Source: a virus. From it: 56,288 nucleotides of DNA. Location: the IMG/VR virus record IMGVR_UViG_3300032893_000058, positions 1 to 56,288 of that record; one strand, given 5' to 3'. The notes under the pieces are model-generated. The model ran no database searches, was not told the origin of the DNA, and saw only the letters and a program-made list of their open reading frames with translations. Within the stretch, counting starts at the first letter, position 1. Each line of letters opens with the position of its first letter. A program made the position numbers and the translations under genes. Positions 1 to 6,610 of the stretch are shown piece after piece.

Positions 1-2058
1 CTGTGTGCCTGCCGATGCCTGGGCCGTACAGCCCGTGCCGCCTTCCTGTGCGCTCGTTAGCGCCCCTGTGCTCGTGTTGACGAAAATACAATAAGAGCCG
101 TTGGAACCTGAACTTGACGCCGTCAACCCACTAATCGTGCCGCCGGCAACCGTCACAGTATTGCCGGCAACGTTGATATGGCCGGACGAAAAATTGATCG
201 CATTCAACGCCACAGTCACGTACACCGTGCCGCCACTGCCCGTACTATCAGTAATAGCAACTTGCGGCAGCGTGGTGTATGTTCCACCTGAAGCCGAACA
301 AGCCGTAATGGCATTGCCGCTTACGGTCAGGCCGACCGAACCACCGCCCGAACCGCCAAGATAATTATTGGCAGCTTGCAATGTCGCGGTCGGCGACCCG
401 CTATAACTGCCGCCCCCGGTGTTGACCGTGCAGCCCGATAACGCAACGGGTGTAACCGTGGCCACTAAGCCATCGATGATACTGGCCGTCCCAAAGAAGT
501 TCGAATCTGGTGTCGATGCCGGCACCACCGGCATTTGAGACACTGCGATTATGCCCGAAATGTCGCCGAATGCGGGCTGGCTTTGCGTGAATAACCCCGT
601 CGTCGACGTGTAGCTGTCCAAAAACTGATGCGACACTTTGGCCAGCGTAGCCGGGGGCGGGCCGCCGCTATCAGCCAGCAGCGAACCCAACGTGTTGTTC
701 CATGTCGCAATATGACCGGAAGTCGAACTTCCAGGCCCGGTGACGCCGAAGCTTGAACTTACGGAAACGGTGTTAACTGGGGGCGAACCAACCGGCCCGC
801 AGACAAGGCCCACGCCGCAAATGATGTCGCCGATCATGCCACCGAACGAGACGACGCCACCCGCGCCGCTCGAATTCGGCAATGCTTTGACGATGTAATT
901 AATCGTGATGGTTGGCTGAATGACGCCAAAATTGGCGCTAACCACGGGCGTGCCTGACCCGCCAGACGCCGCCGTACCGGTGACCGCGCTCGATGAAGCC
1001 GAAATACTTAATACACCTGGCCCAATTACAGCATTAAAACTACCACCATTGGCAACAAAAGCGGAGCTACCGCCCGCATTAAGCGGCGCATTTGCGTAAG
1101 TAATTGTCTGCGGCGCTGCCGTGCCTACTACCGTAAAATTGACGTTTGGCAAGTTGGCCTGCGCCAGCGTGGTAGTGGCAGCATCACTCTGATTGCCGCC
1201 AGCAATGGCCGGCGCTGCGGCGCTCGCGCCATAATAAGTGCTCGTCAGACGATTGGCCGCCGTGCCGCCCATTGCGTCGGCACCGGCAAACGTCCGGCCG
1301 CGCAAATCAGGTAAATTGAAAGTCGACACGCCGTTGCCATTACCCCACGGAAATACGGTAGCCGTAACCGTAGCGGTCAATGTTGCCGCCGCCGACACTG
1401 TCACCGAATTGGCGGACGGAATCGTCGCAATCGTCGTGCCGGGCGACAGGCAAGTCGCTTCAATTGGTTCACCGACCGCCATCTGCGACGTGTCAATAAA
1501 GCCGTTCAACGTGGTTGAAGACGACGTACACGAAATTCCGGTGCTGGCAATCGTGATGGCGGCCAATAATTGCGCGTAGGTCGTGCGCGACACCGGTTGC
1601 CCAGCCGCAATGAGCCAATTAGTCGGCACTGCAAATCCGGCCCACGGCATTACGGTGCCCAACGGCGCGGTATCGGTGCCGGTGGCGCCGGACGGGGCCG
1701 ATGCACCATACGCGGTGGTGATCGCGCTCCATTGTTGAACGCCGTTCGAATCCTTAACGGTCTGTTGGTAATTACCTTGGCCGTAGATGACGGCGCGGCC
1801 GGCGGCGTCCAGGACCACGGGGTCGGTATTCGGCGTCGTCTCACCGGAATCCTGCCACGTCGTCTTCGGCGTGTTGGTATTCGGAACGGTCAACGTCACT
1901 GTGCCGTTCGACAGCGGGGCGCCGTTCTGGTCGACGAACGTTTGCTTGGCATTCGGCAACAGCGCCGCGGTCTGCGCCCATGACGGCATGACGCCAAGGA
2001 TCAGCGACCAGCCAATTAGCCAAGTCGCGGTATTTAAGCGGTTCAACCAGGTTTTCAT
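1..2058 (-). CDS. Tail fibre / receptor-binding protein, N-terminal 686 residues (continues at 56161)
   Basis: This is the 5' part of a 1,554-residue gene cut by linearisation; the frame is open from the ATG at 2058 to base 1 and continues in phase at 56161 down to the stop at 53555. The protein begins with a Sec-type signal peptide (charged start, hydrophobic core about residues 12-24, likely cleavage after PSWA at 28). Next comes a beta-rich domain (TFVDQNGAPL, then VVLDAAGRA) of the kind found at phage fibre N-termini. A phage tail collar-like region follows, with PWAGFAVP, NWLIAAGQPVSRTTYAQLL and later FNLPDLRGRTFAG. The rest is low-complexity Gly/Ser/Thr-rich fibre sequence. The start overlaps the stop of the upstream gene (ATGA). 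It is presumably the host-recognition fibre; a signal peptide on such a protein is unusual. Confidence 0.85.
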   Translation of the reverse strand, partial: MKTWLNRLNTATWLIGWSLILGVMPSWAQTAALLPNAKQTFVDQNGAPLSNGTVTLTVPNTNTPKTTWQDSGETTPNTDPVVLDAAGRAVIYGQGNYQQTVKDSNGVQQWSAITTAYGASAPSGATGTDTAPLGTVMPWAGFAVPTNWLIAAGQPVSRTTYAQLLAAITIASTGISCTSSSTTLNGFIDTSQMAVGEPIEATCLSPGTTIATIPSANSVTVSAAATLTATVTATVFPWGNGNGVSTFNLPDLRGRTFAGADAMGGTAANRLTSTYYGASAAAPAIAGGNQSDAATTTLAQANLPNVNFTVVGTAAPQTITYANAPLNAGGSSAFVANGGSFNAVIGPGVLSISASSSAVTGTAASGGSGTPVVSANFGVIQPTITINYIVKALPNSSGAGGVVSFGGMIGDIICGVGLVCGPVGSPPVNTVSVSSSFGVTGPGSSTSGHIATWNNTLGSLLADSGGPPPATLAKVSHQFLDSYTSTTGLFTQSQPAFGDISGIIAVSQMPVVPASTPDSNFFGTASIIDGLVATVTPVALSGCTVNTGGGSYSGSPTATLQAANNYLGGSGGGSVGLTVSGNAITACSASGGTYTTLPQVAITDSTGSGGTVYVTVALNAINFSSGHINVAGNTVTVAGGTISGLTASSSGSNGSYCIFVNTSTGALTSAQEGGTGCTAQASAGTQ

Positions 2059-2471
2059 TGGTAGCTCACCGTGATGTCGCTGGCTGCGGTCGCCGTCACG
2101 ATGGTCAGCCCGGTCGTGAATGCAACATCATAAAACATCGTGACCGGTTGCGGTGACGCCGGCACTGTGATCGTGGCAATCTTGGTGCCCGACCCCGCGG
2201 TGTTGTCATAAACCGTCACCACCGTGGTCGCGACCGGCGTATTGAACGAAAGGGAATGCAGGATACCGGCCCCGGTCTTCAGCGTCGTCGTGGTGTCGGT
2301 CGTGATGTTGCCGTATTTAAATATATGAGCAACCACCAGCGGGTTGGTCTGTGAATACGGCTGCCACTTCGGATAACCGGTGCCGGGGAAGACCGGCTCT
2401 GCGGCGAAGGCTGCGACGCCGAACCAGGCGAGGACTGCGGCGACGAGCGACGTTCTGATCAGACTGAGCAT
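2055..2471 (-). CDS. Small secreted protein upstream of tail fibre
   Basis: 138-residue protein of unknown function. It begins with a clear Sec signal peptide (MLSLIRTSLVAAVLAWFG, likely cleavage after AAFA at residue 23). The mature part is Thr/Val-rich and looks like a small beta-sandwich (VTVYDNTAGSGTKIATI), a fold common in fibre-associated proteins. Its stop overlaps the fibre start by 4 bp, so the two are translationally coupled, which suggests a fibre partner or adaptor. There is no catalytic motif that I recognise. Confidence 0.75.
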   Translation of the reverse strand: MLSLIRTSLVAAVLAWFGVAAFAAEPVFPGTGYPKWQPYSQTNPLVVAHIFKYGNITTDTTTTLKTGAGILHSLSFNTPVATTVVTVYDNTAGSGTKIATITVPASPQPVTMFYDVAFTTGLTIVTATAASDITVSYQ

Positions 2472-2555
2472 CTTGCCCCTCCGGTGGAAGGAAGCGCGGG
2501 CGTTGTTCAGGCGCCCGCGCCAAGTCTAGGGAGGTTCACTTCACGCGCACTAAAT

Positions 2556-3893
2556 TCAGAGGCCAGTCCAGGCGTTGATAATGCCGGAACCAGCGTCGTC
2601 CATCAGCAAGGTCGCGGAACCCGCGGCCGGGAAGCCGGCAGACGACGTGCAATCGATCGGAACGCGGACGTTGGTGGCCGCGAAGCCGGATTGCAGCGTC
2701 GACGTGCGGGTCACGGTGCACGCGGTCTGCGCCGAGCACGCCGTAGTCGAGCACGACCCAAAGCCGGACGTGTACGACATGGTCGGGGTCTTGTACATCG
2801 GCACCGGGAACTGCAGGATGCAGGTTTCGAGCGAAGTGGTTGAGGACGTGCACGGCGCATGAACCGCACCGACCGCGCCTTCAACGATGCGATAAAAATA
2901 CTGCAGCGCATCCCTGTTTTCATCAGCCTTGGCCCGCACTTCAAACAGTGACGCGCCGGGGGCCTTTTCCAACTGGGCGCCGGTCCAGGCAAAACCGTCA
3001 GTCGCGCCGGAACCAGTCGCAGTCGGAGTGAAGCACAACATGACGCCGATTTCGGTCGCGGTCGACGGAATGGTCGCCGTGGTCGAATAACGCGCAAACG
3101 TGGTCGACAGGTTGATCGTCGTGTTGACCAGCGTCGCGATGCCGGTCCAGGCCGGCGTGATCGCAGGCGACGCCGTCCACGACTGCGTCAGACCTTCGTC
3201 GGTGCCGGTGCCAGTGATGATCACCAGGTTGGCCGTGCCGCCGTTGTCCGCGGCCAGACCCGCCAGCGCCGCCACGTAGGCCGACAGCGTGACCTGCTGG
3301 CCGGCAAGCATCGCCGACTGGGTCGCCGGCACCGCCTGCATCACGCACACCGGCTGGGTCAGCGCGCCGGAATTACGCCACACCTTCATCGCATTGGTAA
3401 AGCCGGTCGGCGGCGTCGGCGACGACGTCACGATGGCAGTGCGCCCGACGCCGGACCCAACGTTGGCGTCACAGCCCCAGCGATCCGCACTGAGCGCCGC
3501 GACGGTCATCGCCGACGTAGTGGCACAGGTCACGGTCGACGTGCCGTTGGTATTGGTGATATTGAGCGCGCCGTTACCGAGGAAATTGCGCGGCGTGCCC
3601 CAGGTCGAGCCGGCGGCCTGAGACAACGGCACCAGCACCGTTTGCGGGCCGCCCCCGGTGGTGCGGGTATCGGCCGGCACCTGTTCGAGGCCAGTCATCG
3701 GCGGGCCGGCAGGCACGGTGTTCGTGCACTGTTGCGGCGTACCGGGGCCGCCCGGCTGGTTGAATGACGAGCAATACGACGCGCCGCCGACGATGGGGAA
3801 GTTCGGCCACAATCCGGCCGCGTGAACGGCGAGCGGCACCAGCAACGCAGCAACGGCCGCCCCCGCGATAACCTTAACGTAGTTCCTATTCAT
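2556..3893 (-). CDS. Tail protein with carbohydrate-binding-type domain and signal peptide
   Basis: 445-residue protein. Residues 1-25 form a Sec signal peptide (hydrophobic core IAGAAVAALLVPLAVHA). The middle has the pattern of phage structural sugar-binding domains: FLGNGALNI, then a DRW motif, a Thr/Ser-rich beta region, and GAQLEKAPGASLFEVRAK followed by ALQYFYRIV. That last signature (QLE, then FE-R, then the Q-YFYR motif) is common at the end of such domains in many phage tail proteins. The C-terminus is Cys-rich (CSTTACSAQTAC), which would suit oxidised disulphides if the protein is really exported. It lies between the small terminase and the fibre. Probably a receptor-binding or virion decoration protein. 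Confidence 0.75.
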   Translation of the reverse strand: MNRNYVKVIAGAAVAALLVPLAVHAAGLWPNFPIVGGASYCSSFNQPGGPGTPQQCTNTVPAGPPMTGLEQVPADTRTTGGGPQTVLVPLSQAAGSTWGTPRNFLGNGALNITNTNGTSTVTCATTSAMTVAALSADRWGCDANVGSGVGRTAIVTSSPTPPTGFTNAMKVWRNSGALTQPVCVMQAVPATQSAMLAGQQVTLSAYVAALAGLAADNGGTANLVIITGTGTDEGLTQSWTASPAITPAWTGIATLVNTTINLSTTFARYSTTATIPSTATEIGVMLCFTPTATGSGATDGFAWTGAQLEKAPGASLFEVRAKADENRDALQYFYRIVEGAVGAVHAPCTSSTTSLETCILQFPVPMYKTPTMSYTSGFGSCSTTACSAQTACTVTRTSTLQSGFAATNVRVPIDCTSSAGFPAAGSATLLMDDAGSGIINAWTGL

Positions 3894-3923
3894 AGTCAGT
3901 CTCCCTTGCGAAAGCGCGCCGCG

Positions 3924-4217
3924 TCACTTGCCGGCCGGCGCTCCGGTTGCCGGCGCTTCATTCTTGGCCTGCGCCGCGGCCAACTGTCGTCGCAGATCGG
4001 CGATAACGCCCGCCGCCGCGAGATTCTGTTGCGAACACTGCGTGTTGTTGACGATGAGCGCACCCAGCGTGGCTTCGAGGCTCTTCTGCGTCGCCTGGGC
4101 AATATCAACCTGCGGCTGTGCCTGAACCTGTGCTGCCTCAGCCGGCGGCAAAGTGTCCGCCGCCATCGCGACCGAACTGAAGGCCAGCATCATCGCAACC
4201 AAAACTGATACACGCAT
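3924..4217 (-). CDS. Small secreted coiled-coil protein
   Basis: 97 residues, unknown function. The ATG at 4217 is preceded by a strong Shine-Dalgarno (AGGAGAG), which decides this start over upstream in-frame codons. Signal peptide MRVSVLVAMMLAFSSVAMA, then an Ala/Gln-rich stretch likely to form a coiled coil (about residues 35-85). One cysteine sits in the mature part and there is no lipobox, so it is not an obvious lipoprotein outer spanin, though a periplasmic spanin-like role cannot be excluded. It sits directly downstream of the small terminase gene. Confidence 0.7.
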   Translation of the reverse strand: MRVSVLVAMMLAFSSVAMAADTLPPAEAAQVQAQPQVDIAQATQKSLEATLGALIVNNTQCSQQNLAAAGVIADLRRQLAAAQAKNEAPATGAPAGK

Positions 4218-4231
4218 CGTTCTCTCCTGGT

Positions 4232-4693
4232 TTAAACAAACTCGACTTCGATCTTGTGTGGAATCGGCTGGCCGTTCGGCCCGGAATGTTCGACCTGCTG
4301 CTTGCGGTACTTGTTGCGCCGACCGCCGAGGATCATCTGCATCAGCGCGTCGCTGTATTCCTGAACATGACCAACGCACTCACCGCCTTGATAGACTGGC
4401 TTCGACACGCCGTCGACGGCACGGCGCCGCGCCTCGTCCTCGATCACGTCGGTGCCGCGCTCGATGGCCTGCTCGACCCGCGCATTAAAATTCTGGTCCT
4501 TCCGCCATTCAAGCAGCGTCTGGCGCGAAATGTTGGCCTTGTCCGCCGCATAACCGACCGTGTAGCCTTTTTCGAGCCACGACACCACGCAGTCTTCGGC
4601 TTCCCGGCTGCGCTTGTGTTGAAACGGATTGCCGTTCGACTTGTCGCCGGTCGCCGGCATCTGAGGCTTGCGCGGAGGGCGGGGCTTCTTCAT
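4232..4693 (-). CDS. terS: Terminase small subunit
   Basis: 153 residues. It has the small-terminase layout: a basic N-terminus, a helix-turn-helix DNA-recognition region (AADKANISRQTLLEWR, about residues 50-65), then the conserved part found in many phage small terminases (VSKPVYQGGECVGHVQEYSD, then a MILGGRRNKYR motif). It would recognise the packaging site and deliver DNA to TerL and the portal. It overlaps the NusG-like gene by 4 bp. The large terminase is not adjacent but about ten genes downstream in the same leftward operon, which is unusual. Confidence 0.85.
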   Translation of the reverse strand: MKKPRPPRKPQMPATGDKSNGNPFQHKRSREAEDCVVSWLEKGYTVGYAADKANISRQTLLEWRKDQNFNARVEQAIERGTDVIEDEARRRAVDGVSKPVYQGGECVGHVQEYSDALMQMILGGRRNKYRKQQVEHSGPNGQPIPHKIEVEFV

Positions 4694-5097
4694 GCCGGCA
4701 ATCCCAGGCTGGCATCGATCACCATCGCCGTAAACAGCGTGGCGCGCGTCTCGTTGTCCATCGGCCGCAGCACGCCGGGGTCGTCGGCCCGCAGCATGAC
4801 GAAGCCGTCATCGTCCTCACGCTTCAATAACCGGTTGACGAGAGACTGCGGCAAGCGCACCGGCTGATTACCACGATGGACGACGCGCACCACGCCTGAA
4901 GTCTGTCGGATCGGGTCGATGCCGCGGCCATCATCGGCAACCAGCAGCGTGCGAGCCAGCAGCGGGCGCTCGATCACCCGGTCACGCCGCGTGTAGCGCG
5001 TCAACAACAGGAGCACGTCAAACGAGCGTGCCGCCAGGCTGCGCCTGACGCGCTCTTCACACTGGGGTGCGGTACGGACGATGAAGAACGACGGCAT
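4690..5097 (-). CDS. NusG N-terminal-domain (NGN)-like transcription factor
   Basis: 135 residues from the ATG at 5097, which has a GAGGGG Shine-Dalgarno; an in-frame codon at 5235 is possible but less likely. The sequence follows the NGN pattern: a beta strand FFIVRTAPQCEERVRRSL, a central segment with RPLLARTLLVADD at the place of the NusG 'PLFPGYvFv' strand, then SGVVRVVHRGNQPVRLPQSLV (the 'vr-fl...g.p..v' segment). There is no KOW domain, so it is a stand-alone NGN module. NGN proteins bind RNA polymerase at its clamp. Being first in the leftward late operon, it may modify host polymerase to read through the very long late transcript (inference). Confidence 0.65.
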   Translation of the reverse strand: MPSFFIVRTAPQCEERVRRSLAARSFDVLLLLTRYTRRDRVIERPLLARTLLVADDGRGIDPIRQTSGVVRVVHRGNQPVRLPQSLVNRLLKREDDDGFVMLRADDPGVLRPMDNETRATLFTAMVIDASLGLPA

Positions 5098-5177
5098 CCA
5101 ACCCCTCAACCTAAAGTCGAGCCGTGCGGCCGGTATTTCGATTGACGCGCCGGCCCGCGACGATTGTTTCGAACCGC

Positions 5178-5207
5178 CCCATATCACGCCGCGGGGGGTT
5201 TCGTCAA
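5178..5207 (-). promoter_or_regulatory. Putative leftward late promoter
   Basis: On the minus strand TTGACG (5207-5202) is followed after 17 nt by ATATGG (or after 18 nt by TATGGG). This sigma70-like pair lies about 80 bp upstream of the NusG-like start and would drive the whole leftward late operon. It was found by inspection only. Confidence 0.5.
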
Positions 5208-5264
5208 GTTCCCGGAACCGAGGCGGCGAGGCCATGAATGTGGAGTGCGGTGAGACGGGCCTAC

Positions 5265-5511
5265 GTCCGACCTGTCGACCCGTTGATGAAAAGTCGGACG
5301 CTCTCGAGCCCCGTCCGACGCGGGTCTGTCCTACCTGTCTTATATGTAACTACTTTTTCTTCTTCTTCGGAAAGAAAAAAGGGAAGATCGCCGCGACGCC
5401 GCCCCTCCCGCGTACGCGCGCGACCCCGCCAAGTAAGACAGGTCGGACACAGGCCCGTCCCGCGGGCCTCGAGTGAGGCTGGCTTGTCTTCGAGAAGTGG
5501 ACAGGTCGGAC
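5265..5511. repeat. 247-bp imperfect palindrome with operator-like boxes
   Basis: Two 78-bp arms (5265-5342 and 5434-5511) match as inverted repeats without gaps at about 57 of 78 positions. Each arm has a 12-bp box at both ends: GTCCGACCTGTC at 5265, GTCCTACCTGTC at 5328, and the reverse complement GACAGGTCGGAC at 5437 and 5500. Boxes within an arm are 63 bp apart start to start, and a CTCGAG lies at the same offset in both arms. Two further GTCSGAC heptamers lie at 5293 and 5313. The central 91 bp holds a T-rich then A-rich tract (about 5351-5379). The region lies between the divergent early and late promoters. No convincing gene is seen here. Confidence 0.75.
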
Positions 5512-5518
5512 TTTCGAC

Positions 5519-5547
5519 TTGTGTCCGGGGTTCGGCTGTGTTAGCCT
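5519..5547 (+). promoter_or_regulatory. Putative rightward early promoter
   Basis: TTGTGT, 17 nt, then TAGCCT (5542-5547) just downstream of the right arm of the palindrome. Transcripts would begin near 5555, immediately before a strong stem-loop. This is a weak match to consensus. Confidence 0.35.
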
Positions 5548-5557
5548 TACCCCCTTC

Positions 5558-5618
5558 GCCAAGGGGCGCGAAACCTGACCGGTCCTGGTCACAGGTTTCG
5601 CGGAGCAGTCCCCTTGGC
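5558..5618 (+). promoter_or_regulatory. Two-part stem-loop in the early leader
   Basis: Perfect outer stem GCCAAGGGG (5558-5566) with CCCCTTGGC (5610-5618), and a perfect inner stem GCGAAACCTG (5568-5577) with CAGGTTTCGC (5592-5601), separated by a bulge on the 3' side. No T-tract follows, so it is more likely a structured 5' leader or protein-binding element than an intrinsic terminator. Confidence 0.6.
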
Positions 5619-5680
5619 TACTGGGCGTGACCAAAGCACATCGCTGGCCGCGACACAAGATGAAAAGTGGTGAGCACCGC

Positions 5681-6193
5681 ATGTATTTACCCCCGTCTCG
5701 CATCGACGCTCGTCGGCTTCGTTCGCCAACTTATCGTGGCATGTTATGTCCTGGTCATGGGCGAGAACGCTACACTCGTAATGGTAAGTGTGTTGTCTGC
5801 TGGGATAAAAAAGTAAGAGACGCCGACCAGCGAATATCTCGTTGCGCTTCAGTAAGCGCCAATAATGCTAAACGTAACGCTCAACCTGGCGCTTATGCGC
5901 AACGAGATATTAAACTTTTATTTGAAAAACAACGTGGCCGATGTTTGTGCGGTGTTGGTTTAAAGACCGGCTATCACGTGGACCACATCATGCCGCTTAG
6001 TCGGGGCGGCACACATTGGCCTCATAATTTACAATTGTTGTGTGAGGCGTGTAACACCAGTAAAGGCAGTAAGACAATGAAAGAGTGGAGGCCAGATTTG
6101 ACACGTGATTTAACGCCGGATGAGATCAATCCTATGCCTCCTGAAGTCGTGACTGTTGTCGTTTCAGTACGGCAAAAAGGAGCTTCTCTATGA
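5681..6193 (+). CDS. HNH endonuclease
   Basis: 170 residues from ATG 5681; alternative in-frame starts are ATG 5660 and GTG 5627. It has an N-terminal Cys pair region (CPGHG, CVVC) and a C-terminal HNH core: CLCGVGLKTG, YHVDHIMPLSRGGTHWPHNL, LLCEACNTSKG. The paired CxC and CxxC motifs bind Zn, and the H-D-H and N residues form the nuclease site. It is more AT-rich than its neighbours, as is usual for free-standing homing-type HNH genes. It is the first gene of the rightward half. Confidence 0.8.
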   Translation: MYLPPSRIDARRLRSPTYRGMLCPGHGRERYTRNGKCVVCWDKKVRDADQRISRCASVSANNAKRNAQPGAYAQRDIKLLFEKQRGRCLCGVGLKTGYHVDHIMPLSRGGTHWPHNLQLLCEACNTSKGSKTMKEWRPDLTRDLTPDEINPMPPEVVTVVVSVRQKGASL

Positions 6194-6288
6194 CTTCGTT
6201 TCTTCTCGTTCTCATTATCATCGAACTCGGTATTGCTGCCTTCGTCGAGCTTATTGCTGCCGCGCCCGAATTGCCATGGCACGACTGA
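6190..6288 (+). CDS. Small single-TM peptide
   Basis: 32-residue open frame whose ATG overlaps the HNH stop (ATGA). Almost the whole peptide is hydrophobic (FLLVLIIIELGIAAFVELIAAA), a single membrane helix. Function unknown. Confidence 0.45.
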   Translation: MTSFLLVLIIIELGIAAFVELIAAAPELPWHD

Positions 6289-6372
6289 CATGACCCTGGC
6301 CCATCACCACTGTTCTCAAGATTCCCGTGTCGCGCCGGTTCTGGCGCCGTTGACGTTCCTCGCGTTTCCTAC

Positions 6373-6401
6373 TTGACGCCCCGTCCCAGTTGCGTTACGC
6401 T
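6373..6401 (+). promoter_or_regulatory. Putative promoter before the primase operon
   Basis: TTGACG, 17 nt, then TACGCT. A Shine-Dalgarno GGGAGGG follows at 6424-6430, before the GTG start at 6437. Confidence 0.5.
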
Positions 6402-6436
6402 TGCGTCCTTGGTCTTTCAAATAGGGAGGGTTTTTC

Positions 6437-6610
6437 GTGCGCTATTCTTTCCGCAATACCGGCGGCACGCTGGTGACCGTTGTGGCTGACGACGAGAATC
6501 GTGCCCGCTTCCTCGCGATGGTCAAGCTGCACGGGCCGGTCCCGCCGCCCGTGCTTGGTATCATTCGCTGGACCGGCACCGGCCTCGACCTGATCGCCGC
6601 TGATGCCTAA
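6437..6610 (+). CDS. Small conserved-looking protein before primase-helicase
   Basis: 57 residues from GTG 6437, preceded by GGGAGGG. It looks like a compact beta-alpha-beta fold (MRYSFRNTGGTLVTVVADD, then a helix, then GIIRWTGTGLDLI). It overlaps the primase-helicase start by 8 bp. Function unknown. Confidence 0.55.
   Translation: MRYSFRNTGGTLVTVVADDENRARFLAMVKLHGPVPPPVLGIIRWTGTGLDLIAADA

Noticed and set aside
5238-5630. Open frames inside the control region
   Set aside because: They run across the palindrome, have low-complexity Arg/Pro translations and no good ribosome-binding sites.
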